DNA of 64,000 nt from assembly GCA_025449975.1 (NCBI GenBank), contig JANWIG010000058.1:1-64000 (forward strand), in the 5' to 3' direction. Shown piece after piece: positions 7,995 to 17,939 of this stretch. The position numbers and the translations under genes were made by a program. This stretch comes from Thermoactinomycetaceae bacterium (GTDB lineage Bacteria > Bacillota > Bacilli > Thermoactinomycetales > Thermoactinomycetaceae). Position 1 is the first letter of the stretch, and every line of letters starts with the position of its first letter. Under the pieces are notes generated by a model that was given only the letters and a program-made list of their open reading frames with translations, did not search any database and was not told the DNA's origin.

Positions 7995-8216
7995 ATGTTT
8001 CCAATTAAAGATATCAACGAGCTGCGAGAGTTCTTTAAAAACGAGATCATGACTACTACCCAAGTAACAAAATACCTTAATGTGTCTCGCACAGCGGTAA
8101 AAAAAGCGATCACCGCAAAAAAGCTCAACCCTTTACCGCTAGAGACAGGAAATATTACTTTATTCCTCCGAAAAGAAGTGGAGGAGTATAAACAGAATAG
8201 GCGCAAAAGGAAATAA
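7995..8216 (+). CDS. Small helix-turn-helix DNA-binding protein (excisionase/MerR-type)
   Basis: 73 residues. TTTQVTKYLNVSRTAVKKAI forms a typical helix-turn-helix near the N-terminus, followed by a wing-like ITLFLRKEVEEY and a basic tail (NRRKRK), as in HTH_17 / excisionase-like proteins. GTG codons at 7980 and 7983 are in frame but too close to the GCGAGG ribosome site, so ATG 7995 is chosen. It follows the two damaged small membrane genes and may have been part of their operon; nothing identifies its target. Confidence 0.65.
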   Translation: MFPIKDINELREFFKNEIMTTTQVTKYLNVSRTAVKKAITAKKLNPLPLETGNITLFLRKEVEEYKQNRRKRK

Positions 8217-8240
8217 GGGCCATTGGGCCTCTCTTTTTTT
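8217..8240 (+). terminator. Weak terminator after the HTH gene
   Basis: A short GC-rich hairpin (AGGGCC/GGCCT) is followed by a run of seven T residues. Confidence 0.45.
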
Positions 8241-8358
8241 ATCTTCCTTGCTTCTTCTTCATATAAGATGCAAACGTCTCTTCCTTATTATCAAAGTACT
8301 AAGTCCTGAATAAAATTAACTGAATCATCTGTATCAATCGAAAGGAATGAGACCATTG

Positions 8359-10299
8359 ATGAAAAAAAGCCTGCTTTCCATCCTTGCCCTTTTTGTAGTA
8401 CTCGCTCTTGCTTCTCCGCCGATCGGTATTAAAGCCCAGTCGAAACAACAGGAAGCTACCATGACTGATCCAGAGATAAAAGACCGTGATGGAGATGGAA
8501 TCGAGGATGAGTTGGAAAGAAAGAAATACAAAACAGATCCTTTTAAGAAAGATAGCGACTTGGATGGCTTATCGGATGGTTATGAAATCGAGATCAACAT
8601 GAATCCACTAAAGAAGGACACCAATAGAGATGGAACCATCGATGGTAAGGAAATACAAACCTATCCTCTTCCCCAAAACAAATGGGGAATCGAAGGCACT
8701 TATTCAGGAATTGGCGAAATAAAGGATCAACTTCTGATTAGTGATACCCCTATCCTTCTTCTCCAAAAAATAAAAGCTCCCCTCACATTTGATATTCAAG
8801 TCTTGGATGCAGGACTCACCATCAAACTAAGTATACCGAATGCTCAGGAAACCGAGAAACTCTATCGATATGAGTACCAAAATAAAAACCTAAGTGAACA
8901 GCAGGCCATGCTAACCCCTGTTATCGAACAAACCTATGACCCTCAGAAAAAAACGATCGAAGCAACAGTAAAAGGCGGCGACTCATTCGTTGTTTTATCT
9001 GAACAGATCTTTCAAAAAGCCTTCCCCCAACAGAACTCCGTGACGATCCCCAGCAACAAGGCAACTGGAAACGTTTGGGTGAAAGGACTTCCGAATGTCG
9101 CCATTGACCTCACAGACAAAAGCGGAGATAACGAAATTGCGATCACACAAGAAGGGACGCTATATGATGCCGAAGCGCAAAAACATCGCCCCTATACGTA
9201 TCGGGCACATTATAAGATAAAGGAAATAGAGGTTGCCAATGGAGAACGCTATGCCACCTTAACCCCCACCACGGTCCAAACAGGGAAACCGATTGCCATC
9301 TTCTTGCACGGTGTCGCGATCGGTGATTGGGATCGATTAGGCGGGACGAGTGAAAGTATCGGGTTTGAAAACTTATGGGATAATCGCACGCTTCAAGAAC
9401 GGAAAGCAAGCCCAAACTGGTGGGTGCCTAAAGAAAAAACGTTTACCCAAACCGAATACCGTTATTGGGATTATCTTCCCTATAGCCATCCGGATGTGCA
9501 ATTTATCACCAAAGTTAACTTTGAATCCGATCCAACGAAAAATCCTGAAAAGATCGGCCCCTATTTCGTAAGACAAGGATACCGCGTCAATCAAGACCTA
9601 TTTATTTTTGAATACGATAATGATGCCAAAAACATTTACTGGAATAGTGAATTATTGGGGGATTTTATCGAGAATTTGCGACGGATCAAAATCGGCCATT
9701 CAAAGGTGAATCTTCTTACCCACAGTATGGGCGGACTGGTAGCAAGATACTTTATCGAAAATCTAGATGCCCGCGATGGAGATCTCGATGTCAAACAGCT
9801 ATTGACATTTGGAGCCCCTCATTTTGGCTCCCCCATCGCCAAAAAGGTCCATTTTCATGAGCTGGTCCGAGAAAACAGTTGCTTTTGGAACCCCAAAGGC
9901 AATGCTCAAGTCAAAGGAACGTGCGAACAACTCAAAGGCACCCATCCAGGTGTGCGTTATATTGGCTTTGCCGGGACAAATGATAAAAGCTCTGGATCCC
10001 CGCGATATGGTTTTTATGCTGTCCCCGATGAAACCGAGCTAACCGATCCTACTTACATGGACTGGGTTCGAAAAACCGTGAATCTTCCATCCGTGGAGTG
10101 GATCAGCGATGGACTGGTCAGCGTCGAGTCCGCTCTGGGATCCGATGCCGAAGTAACCAACCAACCACAAAAGCCCACTTTGGATTTCGATGAACGTTAT
10201 CTGATTGCCCATCCCCAATTTGGCGAACATTCCAAGATGCTGACAAATGGTCATATCAAAGCGAAGTCATATATTATTCTTACGACATTGGGATGGTAA
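8359..10299 (+). CDS. Secreted lipase/esterase with calcium-binding repeats
   Basis: 646 residues from ATG 8359. A signal peptide (MKKSLLSILALFVVLALAS) is followed by three thrombospondin-3-like calcium repeats (DRDGDGIEDELE, DSDLDGLSDGYEIE, DTNRDGTIDGKEIQ; about residues 40-95). An alpha/beta hydrolase domain fills the C-terminal half: oxyanion segment FLHGVAIGDW near 315-324, nucleophile Ser456 in HSMGG, likely acid Asp584 in SDGLVSVES and likely base His632 near the C-terminus. The middle, about 100-310, is not recognised. An upstream in-frame ATG (8347) abuts the ribosome site. The enzyme is probably exported and calcium-stabilised; the substrate is unknown. Confidence 0.8.
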   Translation: MKKSLLSILALFVVLALASPPIGIKAQSKQQEATMTDPEIKDRDGDGIEDELERKKYKTDPFKKDSDLDGLSDGYEIEINMNPLKKDTNRDGTIDGKEIQTYPLPQNKWGIEGTYSGIGEIKDQLLISDTPILLLQKIKAPLTFDIQVLDAGLTIKLSIPNAQETEKLYRYEYQNKNLSEQQAMLTPVIEQTYDPQKKTIEATVKGGDSFVVLSEQIFQKAFPQQNSVTIPSNKATGNVWVKGLPNVAIDLTDKSGDNEIAITQEGTLYDAEAQKHRPYTYRAHYKIKEIEVANGERYATLTPTTVQTGKPIAIFLHGVAIGDWDRLGGTSESIGFENLWDNRTLQERKASPNWWVPKEKTFTQTEYRYWDYLPYSHPDVQFITKVNFESDPTKNPEKIGPYFVRQGYRVNQDLFIFEYDNDAKNIYWNSELLGDFIENLRRIKIGHSKVNLLTHSMGGLVARYFIENLDARDGDLDVKQLLTFGAPHFGSPIAKKVHFHELVRENSCFWNPKGNAQVKGTCEQLKGTHPGVRYIGFAGTNDKSSGSPRYGFYAVPDETELTDPTYMDWVRKTVNLPSVEWISDGLVSVESALGSDAEVTNQPQKPTLDFDERYLIAHPQFGEHSKMLTNGHIKAKSYIILTTLGW

Positions 10300-10369
10300 T
10301 GAGCATAACACCATACCAGACTTCATATACTTTCTTAACTTTTATAAGGAGGTTGAGCAATCGAAAGCC

Positions 10370-10798
10370 ATGTATTATTATTTGGAAACACAAGACAAAA
10401 GAAAGGATCAGCTCATTCGTGCGATTGCGCAAGCGATAAAAGGGCAATATGAGGCCATCCATTATTACGCCAAACTGATCGAGCTAGCACCGACGAAAGA
10501 AGAGCAAGAACAGATTCGCGAAATTCGTAGAGACGAAAAGAAACATTATCATATCTTCGTTGAGATTTACCGAAGTCTGACAGGAAGAGACCCTAAGCGC
10601 CCTTCGAAGCCCTCTTTACCGACCAATTATAAGGAAGGGGTATTGGCCGCCTTTAAAGATGAGCAAAAAACGGTCGATTTTTACCTCGACATTGCTGATC
10701 AGACCAAAGATCCGTATATCCAACAGCAGTTTACCCGTGCCGCCCACGATGAACAAAATCACGCTGTCTGGTTTCTCTACTATTATTTAACGGCTTAA
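10370..10798 (+). CDS. Ferritin-like / rubrerythrin-type diiron protein
   Basis: 142 residues. Two pairs of metal-ligand motifs fit a four-helix diiron bundle: QYEAIHYY with RDEKKHYH in the first half, and FKDEQKTVDFY with HDEQNHAVW in the second. This resembles ferritin-like domain proteins of Bacilli rather than ferritin itself. The only in-frame ATG is 10370; AAGGAGG lies 17 bases ahead, an unusually long gap, and the frame remains open upstream into the lipase gene without a better start. The physiological reaction is unknown. Confidence 0.7.
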   Translation: MYYYLETQDKRKDQLIRAIAQAIKGQYEAIHYYAKLIELAPTKEEQEQIREIRRDEKKHYHIFVEIYRSLTGRDPKRPSKPSLPTNYKEGVLAAFKDEQKTVDFYLDIADQTKDPYIQQQFTRAAHDEQNHAVWFLYYYLTA

Positions 10799-10908
10799 TC
10801 ATCTCTTCCGAAACAACTTAGTCTCCTCATGATATAATAGAAACATATCAAAACAATAAGTTGCATATGAACTGTTTCTGCGATCATGAAAGAGAGGGCT
10901 GATTTTGG

Positions 10909-11928
10909 ATGGCTGAACATCAAGGAAACCCATTTCTTTTATATCAAATGATTACCTCTCATTGGCAGGCACAAGCAATTCATGTCGTTGCCAAACTGCA
11001 AATTGCCGATTTGTTAGCAGATGGACCGAAGACCAGTGAACAGCTAGCCACGCTTACGCAAACTCACCCAGAATCTTTGTATCGATTACTCCGCGCTTTA
11101 ACCCATATCGGTATTTTTCAAGAGGAGGAAGATAAAAAGTTCTCCTTAACGCCATTAGCCGAGTACCTGCGCTCGGATCGCGAAGACTCCCTGCGGGGAA
11201 TGGCTCTCGTCGTAGGAGATGACCATCATTGGGAAGCTTGGGGAAGCTTGCTCGACGGAGTAAAGAGCGGAAAAACCGTTTTCTCTCAAAAATTCGGGAT
11301 CTCCACTGGTCAGTATTTTTCACAATCCCCTGCCTATTCCAAAGCCTTTAGCGATGCCATGTTGGGTTTGACTAAAATAAATTTACCGTCTATTTTGAAT
11401 CACTATGATTTTTCGGATTTTGAGAGAGTTGTCGATGTCGGGGGAAATCATGGTCATCTATTGCTAGCTATTCTGGAACAAAATCGACAAGCAACCGGAG
11501 TTTTATTTGATCAACCCCATGTTGTCGAAATGGTAAGACCCCAATTAGCTGATTGCTCCGTGATTAACCGTTTAGAAATCGTCGGTGGAGATTTGTTTGA
11601 ATCCCTGCCTCCCGACGGCGACCTCTACATCCTTAAACATATTATTCATGGTTGCGATGATCAAACAGCAGTACACGCTTTGGAAAACTGTCGGAAAGCG
11701 ATGAAGCCGGATGGAACAATATTAATTATTGAATTTGTCATATCCAAACAACCTCATCCCCATGAATTGACTTCTTTTCTCGATCTAGAGATGTTGGTAA
11801 TGGCTGGAGGAAAAGAACGGACAGAACAAGAGTATGAAAAGCTGTTAGCGTCAGCTGGTTTTAAGATGACGCGTGTGATTCGTACTCAGGCTGGAGCCGT
11901 CTCGATCGTAGAAGCAAAACAAGCATAA
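10909..11928 (+). CDS. SAM-dependent O-methyltransferase (acetylserotonin OMT-like)
   Basis: 339 residues in two parts: an N-terminal winged-helix dimerisation domain (about 10-100, with TSEQLATLTQTHPESLYRLL) and a C-terminal Rossmann methyltransferase. The SAM motif VDVGGNHGHLL begins near residue 175, and LKHIIHGCDD corresponds to the catalytic-histidine segment (LKxIxHxW/CxD) of plant-type and secondary-metabolite O-methyltransferases. GAGAGGG precedes ATG 10909. A monocistronic gene with its own terminator. The acceptor is probably a phenolic or polyketide compound, which is family-level inference only. Confidence 0.8.
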   Translation: MAEHQGNPFLLYQMITSHWQAQAIHVVAKLQIADLLADGPKTSEQLATLTQTHPESLYRLLRALTHIGIFQEEEDKKFSLTPLAEYLRSDREDSLRGMALVVGDDHHWEAWGSLLDGVKSGKTVFSQKFGISTGQYFSQSPAYSKAFSDAMLGLTKINLPSILNHYDFSDFERVVDVGGNHGHLLLAILEQNRQATGVLFDQPHVVEMVRPQLADCSVINRLEIVGGDLFESLPPDGDLYILKHIIHGCDDQTAVHALENCRKAMKPDGTILIIEFVISKQPHPHELTSFLDLEMLVMAGGKERTEQEYEKLLASAGFKMTRVIRTQAGAVSIVEAKQA

Positions 11929-12005
11929 AATCCTTTTTCTTCTCTTTACCTATACCCCCTATAGGTTTATAATTATGTCTAGAACATTAATTTTTAAATC
12001 ATATC

Positions 12006-12032
12006 AAAATAGCCCAAACGGGCTATTTTTCT
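12006..12032 (+). terminator. Terminator of the O-methyltransferase gene
   Basis: AAAATAGCCC-AAAC-GGGCTATTTT is a perfect stem followed by TCTTATTTTTT. Confidence 0.8.
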
Positions 12033-12178
12033 TATTTTTTGAGGAAATAGCCCATTCGAGTCATACCGCATTCTCCCTAAAATAATTAAAATAAAAATTG
12101 TTTCCGATAACTTTTACGGAAGTCTCAAAGCACATGTTAAACCTTGCACATAGTTTGGTTTACTGGGAGGGAGAAAAG

Positions 12179-13243
12179 ATGAAAAAGCTCGCCGTAGGAC
12201 TGCTCCTTAGCCTCTTACTCTTACCAGCTTGTCAAGCTACCACATCCCAAGAGGTGATTTCTAAACAACAGACGCCGGCTCAACAAGATCCGATTCAATT
12301 GGAAGAAACCAAAGTTCCCAGCTGGGATGAAGGGGTACAGCTCTACCTCCGTCATAAGTTTGATGGCTCCAAACCAATCGATAAAAAGAAAGTTGTCCTC
12401 TTTTTAGAACCGTTTAGTGTTCCCACAGCGAAAGCCTTTGATGTCCCCGGATATTCGTGGATGGAGGAATATGCAAAAAAAGGATATGACACATGGGCGA
12501 TGGATTTCCGTGGCTTTGGTGACTCAACCCGTCCCAAAGAGATGGATGCGCCGCCAACCTCCAACAAACCAGTAGTGACCCATGAAGAAGCGTTAAAAGA
12601 CCTCACGGCAGTAGTGGAGTATATTAAAAAAACGCAAAAGGTAGATAAAGTTCATCTGGTCGGCTGGTCCTATGGTGCAGTCATTGCTGGGAAATACGCT
12701 GCTGAACAACCACAGAATGTGGACAAGCTAGTGCTTCACGGGTTTATGCATGGCTTTGAACTTCCGTTTATGACCGAACCGATGGAAACAAAAGAAAAAC
12801 CAGGGCAATTAAACGAACAGTTTCCTGCTTATCAAGTGGTGGATTTTGCAAAAGGAATGCATCATTGGCATATGATGCTGGGAAATAAACAGCTGGTAAC
12901 CGATGATGCGATGAAGAAAGTCCAAGAAGTGTTTGAGCAAGCCGATCCCGCAACCCAAAAACAAATGGGGAAAACGATTCGCCGTCCTCATGGACCATTG
13001 GTTGACCTGTATTATATTTGGAAGAACCAGCCTTTGTATGATCTAGGAAAAATAAAGTCTCCTGTCCTCATCATCCGAGGAAATCTCGATTTATTTGCCG
13101 AAAAAGAAGTTTTGTCTAAGCTTACTGGCACCAAGGTAAAAAAAGAAGTAATCATTCCAGATGCCACACACTGGGTTCTCTATGAAAAGAATCGCCAACA
13201 ATTGCTAGACGAAGTAGACCGCTTTTTGTCTAGCGAAAAATAA
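12179..13243 (+). CDS. Alpha/beta-hydrolase lipoprotein
   Basis: 354 residues. A lipoprotein signal peptide ends in LLPAC (Cys18), so the protein should be tethered to the outer face of the membrane. The hydrolase fold shows MDFRGFGDS, the nucleophile elbow GWSYG (Ser164), a likely acid Asp304 in RGNLDLF and catalytic His331 in DATHW. A long open frame extends further upstream, but GGGAGGGAG sits just before ATG 12179. The substrate is unknown; an ester- or lactone-hydrolysing role on exterior compounds is plausible. Confidence 0.8.
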   Translation: MKKLAVGLLLSLLLLPACQATTSQEVISKQQTPAQQDPIQLEETKVPSWDEGVQLYLRHKFDGSKPIDKKKVVLFLEPFSVPTAKAFDVPGYSWMEEYAKKGYDTWAMDFRGFGDSTRPKEMDAPPTSNKPVVTHEEALKDLTAVVEYIKKTQKVDKVHLVGWSYGAVIAGKYAAEQPQNVDKLVLHGFMHGFELPFMTEPMETKEKPGQLNEQFPAYQVVDFAKGMHHWHMMLGNKQLVTDDAMKKVQEVFEQADPATQKQMGKTIRRPHGPLVDLYYIWKNQPLYDLGKIKSPVLIIRGNLDLFAEKEVLSKLTGTKVKKEVIIPDATHWVLYEKNRQQLLDEVDRFLSSEK

Positions 13244-13270
13244 AAGACCTTGACGGGATATTCTCTTTTA

Positions 13271-13294
13271 CAATCAAAGTCTTCTTTGATTTTC
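13271..13294 (+). terminator. Possible terminator of the lipoprotein hydrolase gene
   Basis: AATCAAAG-TCTT-CTTTGATT is a perfect 8-bp hairpin followed by TTC, about 30 bases after the stop. Confidence 0.45.
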
Positions 13295-13373
13295 ACATAG
13301 ATTCTGAGCGCAATCTCGTTAAACTATCATCGGGTGACTCTTACCACCATCCAACCTCGCCTAAATAGACATT

Positions 13374-13405
13374 TGCCATCTAAGCTCCTTAGATGGCACT
13401 TTTTT
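13374..13405 (+). terminator. Strong terminator upstream of purU
   Basis: TGCCATCTAAG-CTC-CTTAGATGGCA, a perfect 11-bp stem, is followed by CTTTTTT. It closes a stretch with no open frame, so it may end a short untranslated RNA or be a backup terminator. Confidence 0.7.
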
Positions 13406-13537
13406 ATTGACCATCGATCATACACACAGAATCATAAACATAGTATAATATTCACGAAGTTCCTTAGATGGTTATAACAGGAAACATACAACTTCATCAA
13501 GTATTCAATATTGTACAAGGAAGTGTGAACATAGGAG

Positions 13538-14419
13538 ATGACCAAGAAACGACTAGCGAAGAAAAACATCGGACGCCTCTTGATTAGCTGTCCCGATCAA
13601 CCAGGAATTGTAGCATCCGTTTCCCACTTTTTATTCGAGCGAGGGGCAAATATCATTCATTCTGATCAGCATTCGACCTGTATAAAAGAAGGTTGTTTTT
13701 TTATGCGGATTGAATTTCATCTAGAGGATTTACCAAATAAATTAACGGATCTTCAGTCTGACTTTGTATCGATCGCCCGAGATTTTGAAATGGATTGGCG
13801 AATCACACAGGCCGCTTGTAAACATCGGATCGCAATTTTTGTTTCCCGTGAAGATCACTGCCTGCAAGAACTCTTTTGGCGCTGGCAGATTGGAGAGTTG
13901 GATGCGGAGATTGCGATGGTGATCAGCAATCATACATATATGAAGGAACTGGTTGAATCTTATGGAATTCCCTATCATCATGTCCCCGTAACCAAAGAAA
14001 CTCGGGAGGATGCAGCTCAGATTCATATGGAACTATTGGCAGAACAAAACGTAGATACCATTGTCTTAGCGCGATATATGCAGATCATTCCTCCCAGTAT
14101 GATCGACCGTTACCCCAATCAAATCATAAATATCCACCATTCTTTCTTACCGGCATTTGTGGGGGCGAAACCTTATAACCAAGCTTATGAACGCGGAGTG
14201 AAACTGATTGGCGCAACAGCTCATTATGTCACAGAAGAGTTGGATCAAGGACCGATTATTGAACAAGATGTACAGCGCGTTAACCATCGCCATGAAGTGG
14301 AAGATCTCAAACGGATTGGCCGCGATTTGGAACGCGTCGTCTTGGCTCGAGCCGTCCAATGGCATCTCAATGATCAAGTCCTTGTTTTTGGTAACAAAAC
14401 CATCGTCTTTTCAAATTAA
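13538..14419 (+). CDS. purU: Formyltetrahydrofolate deformylase
   Basis: 293 residues, the usual length. An N-terminal ACT domain (about 13-90, LLISCPDQPGIVASVSHFLFERGANI) senses glycine/methionine balance in known members; the C-terminal half is a formyltransferase fold with NIHHSFLPAF, GAKPYNQAYERGVK and TAHYVTEELDQGPII carrying the Asn/His/Asp catalytic set. It hydrolyses 10-formyl-THF to formate and THF. The start is uncertain by a few codons because GGAG touches the ATG. A TATAAT box lies at 13444. Confidence 0.92.
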   Translation: MTKKRLAKKNIGRLLISCPDQPGIVASVSHFLFERGANIIHSDQHSTCIKEGCFFMRIEFHLEDLPNKLTDLQSDFVSIARDFEMDWRITQAACKHRIAIFVSREDHCLQELFWRWQIGELDAEIAMVISNHTYMKELVESYGIPYHHVPVTKETREDAAQIHMELLAEQNVDTIVLARYMQIIPPSMIDRYPNQIINIHHSFLPAFVGAKPYNQAYERGVKLIGATAHYVTEELDQGPIIEQDVQRVNHRHEVEDLKRIGRDLERVVLARAVQWHLNDQVLVFGNKTIVFSN

Positions 14420-14424
14420 TCATC

Positions 14425-14463
14425 AAAAAAAGGGATGAACCAGAGCCGTTCATCCCTTTTTTC
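14425..14463. terminator. Bidirectional terminator between purU and valS
   Basis: AAAGGGATGAAC and GTTCATCCCTTT flank a 7-base loop, with A-rich and T-rich arms, so it can end both convergent transcripts. Confidence 0.8.
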
Positions 14464-14465
14464 AT

Positions 14466-17117
14466 TTAGCTTTGCAACTCAGCTAGACGAAGCTGTACTT
14501 TTTCCCTTTTTTCCAGATAATTTTTCTCTTTTCGTCTTTCCTCTTCGATGATATGAGCTGGGGCTTTATTGATAAAGCCTTGATTGGACAGCTTCTTCTG
14601 TACCCGCTCTACCTCGGCATGCAAGATCTTTAACTCTTTTTTCAAACGTTTTAGCTCTTGCTCAATATCGATCAGTCCAGCGAGCGGAATTAAAATCTCT
14701 GCTCCCGTCACCACAGCACTCATCGTTTTCTCGGAAAGTTGGATGTCTGAGCGAATAATTAGCTGATTCGGATTGCATTGTTGGCGAATCCATTTCTCAC
14801 CCAATTGCAAAGTGCGCAAGGTATCTTCCTGATCCGCTCGAATATAAATGTCTACTTTCTTGCTAGCAGGGACATTTACTTCGGCCCGGATGTTGCGAAC
14901 ACTACGAATCACTTCCATATAGAGATTCATTTTAGCAACAGACTCTGGATCTTTGAAGCGCTCTTCGGATTTTGGCCAATCCGCAACGACGATGCTGACC
15001 CCTTTATGTGGGAGATTTTGCCAAATCTCTTCAGTGACAAAGGGCATAAATGGATGAATTAAGCGCAAGATTTGATCCAGCACATAGCAGAGAACGGAGC
15101 GAGTCGTTTTCTTCGCTTCCTCATCTTTTCCATATAGCGACAGCTTAGCAAATTCAATATACCAATCACAGAATTCATCCCAGACAAATTCATATAAAAT
15201 TCGTCCCGCTTCACTAAAGTGATACTGCTCTAACTGCTTGGTCACTTGATCGATGGTTTCCTGTAGTCGCGTTAAGATCCATTGATCAGCAACATTCAAT
15301 GGACCCGTTAGATCCATGTCGTCCACACCGAAATCATCTAGATTCATCAAGACAAAGCGAGAAGCGTTCCAAATTTTATTGATGAAGTTACGAGCTGCCT
15401 CCACCCGCTCCCAGCGGAAACGCAAATCTTGACCAGGAGTAGAACCGGTTGAGATCATAAACCGCATCGCATCGGTTCCATATTGATCGATCACATCCAA
15501 TGGATCGATTCCATTGCCAAGTGATTTGGACATTTTGACACCATCGGCATCCCGAACCAATCCATGGATGAGAACATCGCGGAAAGGTTGCTGACCAGTA
15601 AATTTTAAGGACATGAATATCATGCGCGCAACCCAGAAATAAATAATATCGTGTCCAGTGATCAATACGTTATTGGGGAAATATCGCTTGATGTCAGACG
15701 TCTCTTCCGGCCACCCCATCGTGGAAAATGGCCATAATGCCGAGCTAAACCATGTATCTAAGACATCCTCATCCTGTTGAATGTTGTCGCTTCCGCATTG
15801 AGAACAAGCAGTGGGATCCTCCATCTCAACCGTCAAACCACCGCAATCTGCGCAATGCCATGCAGGAATCCGATGTCCCCACCACAATTGGCGTGAAATA
15901 CACCAATCACGGATATTTTTAATCCAATCCACATATATTTTCTCAAACCGCTGTGGTACAAAACGGACTTTGTCTTCCGTTTCTTGGAGCTCAACGGCTG
16001 CATCCGCAAGAGGTTTCATTTTGACAAACCATTGCGTAGACAAGTAAGGCTCGACGACTGCCCCACTTCGCTCACTATGTCCCACTGAATGAATATGTTC
16101 TTCGATTTTTACCATCACGCCGGACTCTTGCAGGTCTTTAATGATTTGTTTGCGTGCTTCAAAGCGATCCATTCCTTGATATTTTCCAGCGTTTTCATTC
16201 ATTTTTCCTGCTTCATCCATCACCACAACCTGTGGCAAATTGTGACGAAGACCCATTTCGAAGTCGTTTGGATCATGGGCAGGGGTAATTTTCACAGCAC
16301 CTGTTCCAAATTCTCTTTCGACGTATGCATCAGCGATAATCGGGATTTCACGATTTACTAATGGAAGAATAACGGTTTTCCCGATCATATCTTGATACCG
16401 CTCATCATCCGGATGGACAGCAACCGCAGTATCGCCGAGCATCGTCTCCGGACGAGTGGTCGCCACTTGGATATATCCAGATCCATCTTTTAGCGGATAG
16501 CGCATATGGTGAAGTGCGCCCTTCACTTCTTTATGAATCACCTCAATATCCGACAATGCGGTCCGTGCCTCTGGATCCCAGTTAATAATATATTTACCGC
16601 GGTAAATTAACCCTTGTTTATACAGATCGACAAACACTTTACGGACCGCTTTCGATAGACCCTCATCCATCGTAAACCGTTCTCGGGAATGGTCGACAGA
16701 AAAGCCCATTTTGCTCCATTGTTCATGGATGATATTGGCATAATGCTCTTTCCATTCCCATACCTTCTCCAAAAACTTCTCCCGACCGAGATCGTAGCGG
16801 CTAATTCCTTCTTTACGGAGTTTTTCTTCTACTTTGGCTTGCGTGGCAATGCCAGCATGATCCATCCCGGGAAGCCATAAGGTATCATATCCTTGCATTC
16901 GTTTCATCCGAATCAAGATATCTTGCAGCGTAAAGTCGAGTGCGTGCCCCATATGTAACATTCCTGTGACATTGGGTGGAGGCATAACGATACTAAATAC
17001 TTTTTTATCTGGATCACCGGAAGCTTTAAATAACTCGTTATCCAGCCAAAATTGGTATCTTTTTTCTTCCACCGATTTAGGATCATATTTGGTCGACATC
17101 TGTATTTTGTTACTCAA
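14466..17117 (-). CDS. valS: Valyl-tRNA synthetase
   Basis: 883 residues. The class I signature is complete: HMGH at 55-58 ([13 protein letters not shown]) and KMSKSLGN near 526-530; the large editing domain lies between them and a C-terminal coiled coil ([18 protein letters not shown]) is present. A Cys4 zinc-ribbon-like insert (CADCG then CSQCG) interrupts the catalytic region. Translation probably starts at TTG 17117, eight bases after AAGGAGG; ATG at codon 7 is an alternative. A Val T-box leader sits immediately upstream, so uncharged tRNA-Val should induce it. Confidence 0.95.
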   Translation of the reverse strand: MSNKIQMSTKYDPKSVEEKRYQFWLDNELFKASGDPDKKVFSIVMPPPNVTGMLHMGHALDFTLQDILIRMKRMQGYDTLWLPGMDHAGIATQAKVEEKLRKEGISRYDLGREKFLEKVWEWKEHYANIIHEQWSKMGFSVDHSRERFTMDEGLSKAVRKVFVDLYKQGLIYRGKYIINWDPEARTALSDIEVIHKEVKGALHHMRYPLKDGSGYIQVATTRPETMLGDTAVAVHPDDERYQDMIGKTVILPLVNREIPIIADAYVEREFGTGAVKITPAHDPNDFEMGLRHNLPQVVVMDEAGKMNENAGKYQGMDRFEARKQIIKDLQESGVMVKIEEHIHSVGHSERSGAVVEPYLSTQWFVKMKPLADAAVELQETEDKVRFVPQRFEKIYVDWIKNIRDWCISRQLWWGHRIPAWHCADCGGLTVEMEDPTACSQCGSDNIQQDEDVLDTWFSSALWPFSTMGWPEETSDIKRYFPNNVLITGHDIIYFWVARMIFMSLKFTGQQPFRDVLIHGLVRDADGVKMSKSLGNGIDPLDVIDQYGTDAMRFMISTGSTPGQDLRFRWERVEAARNFINKIWNASRFVLMNLDDFGVDDMDLTGPLNVADQWILTRLQETIDQVTKQLEQYHFSEAGRILYEFVWDEFCDWYIEFAKLSLYGKDEEAKKTTRSVLCYVLDQILRLIHPFMPFVTEEIWQNLPHKGVSIVVADWPKSEERFKDPESVAKMNLYMEVIRSVRNIRAEVNVPASKKVDIYIRADQEDTLRTLQLGEKWIRQQCNPNQLIIRSDIQLSEKTMSAVVTGAEILIPLAGLIDIEQELKRLKKELKILHAEVERVQKKLSNQGFINKAPAHIIEEERRKEKNYLEKREKVQLRLAELQS

Positions 17118-17149
17118 AATAAAAACCTCCTTAAAACTTCCTGTATCGA

Positions 17150-17445
17150 AAAATCCAAAAAAACTCTTTTCGCCTCAAAGGACGAAAAGAGTTTCGCGGT
17201 ACCACCTTTGTTAACAAAGAAAGCATTCTTTGTTCACTCTTGACCTGTAACGTAGGCTGACGGCTCCAACTACTAATCGAGAATTTATATGAACCTGACG
17301 TTGGCAGGAGCAACTCGGGAGCTACATTCAACAGGTACAGCCCGAAGAATCTCACAGCTATCAACGGATCATTGATAGATTCTTCTCTCTGAGGGTGTAA
17401 TAACTGTCTACTCTTCTCCGTCAGTGCTTTTCTCAATATGAAAAA
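17150..17445 (-). promoter_or_regulatory. T-box leader of valS
   Basis: On the minus strand the conserved T-box AAAGGTGGTACCGCG lies at about 17197-17214, preceded by a stem I region with the AGTAGA motif near 17410 and a GAATGTAGC loop near 17325 in which GTA is a valine codon (likely specifier). A perfect terminator hairpin (17158-17194, AAACTCTTTTCG with CGAAAAGAGTTT then TTTTTTT) follows; the T-box competes with it when uncharged tRNA-Val binds. Confidence 0.9.
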
Positions 17446-17521
17446 TCGATTTTAGAAAGCTTCAGATCCATTGATCTCATTTCTGCGTGTAGTTTTAAGT
17501 GTTTTCACACTTTATGTTGAC

Positions 17522-17550
17522 ATTGTACCAGAGAATGTTATTCTAAGCAA
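17522..17550 (-). promoter_or_regulatory. Sigma-A promoter of the valS T-box transcript
   Basis: TTGCTT and TACAAT are separated by 17 bases on the minus strand, about 75 bases ahead of the T-box stem I. The transcript would have a roughly 400-nt leader. Confidence 0.6.
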
Positions 17551-17710
17551 TCCCCGCAATCAAGGATTGCTAAAGTAAAACGGCAGTACCCTATTTTTGG
17601 GTCAGATGGAGAACAAGGCTGAACATAAAGTTACATTCTCAATTTTTAATAATATCGGTTTTAAAAAAAGAAGATATTTATAATCGATATATCGTATTAT
17701 TGCGCTAGAA

Positions 17711-17739
17711 TAGACATAAATCACATACTTATTTATAAT
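17711..17739 (+). promoter_or_regulatory. Sigma-A promoter of the thiamine-uptake operon
   Basis: TAGACA-N17-TATAAT lies 30 bases upstream of the TPP riboswitch. Confidence 0.65.
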
Positions 17740-17765
17740 GATAACGAGCCAATCGAATAGATCTT

Positions 17766-17858
17766 CTGGGGAGCTGGAATTTGGGCCGGCTGAGAGTGTA
17801 TACCGAAATATACTGACCCATTGGACCTGACCTGGGTAATGCCAGCGTAGGGAGAATT
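17766..17858 (+). promoter_or_regulatory. TPP (THI-box) riboswitch
   Basis: The conserved GGGGAGC, CTGAGAG, ACCTGACCTGGGTAATGCC and AGCGTAGGGA blocks are present in order. It precedes the thiY-like gene. Ten bases of the aptamer (17827-17836, CTGACCTGGG) are exactly complementary to 17889-17898 in the downstream terminator, giving a plain antiterminator switch. Confidence 0.95.
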
Positions 17859-17879
17859 TTGCTTTATTATGCTTACAAG

Positions 17880-17911
17880 CGCCTTCTGCCCAGGTCAGAG
17901 GCGTTTTTTTC
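17880..17911 (+). terminator. Riboswitch-controlled terminator
   Basis: GCGCCTTCTG pairs with CAGAGGCGT and is followed by TTTTTTT. It should form when TPP is bound, ending transcription before thiY. Confidence 0.85.
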
Positions 17912-17939
17912 GTATCTCAAACATCTAGGAGGAGTCAGA

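Noticed and set aside
17131-17436. 101-codon minus-strand frame upstream of valS
   Set aside because: It lies wholly within the T-box leader, whose conserved RNA motifs explain the sequence.
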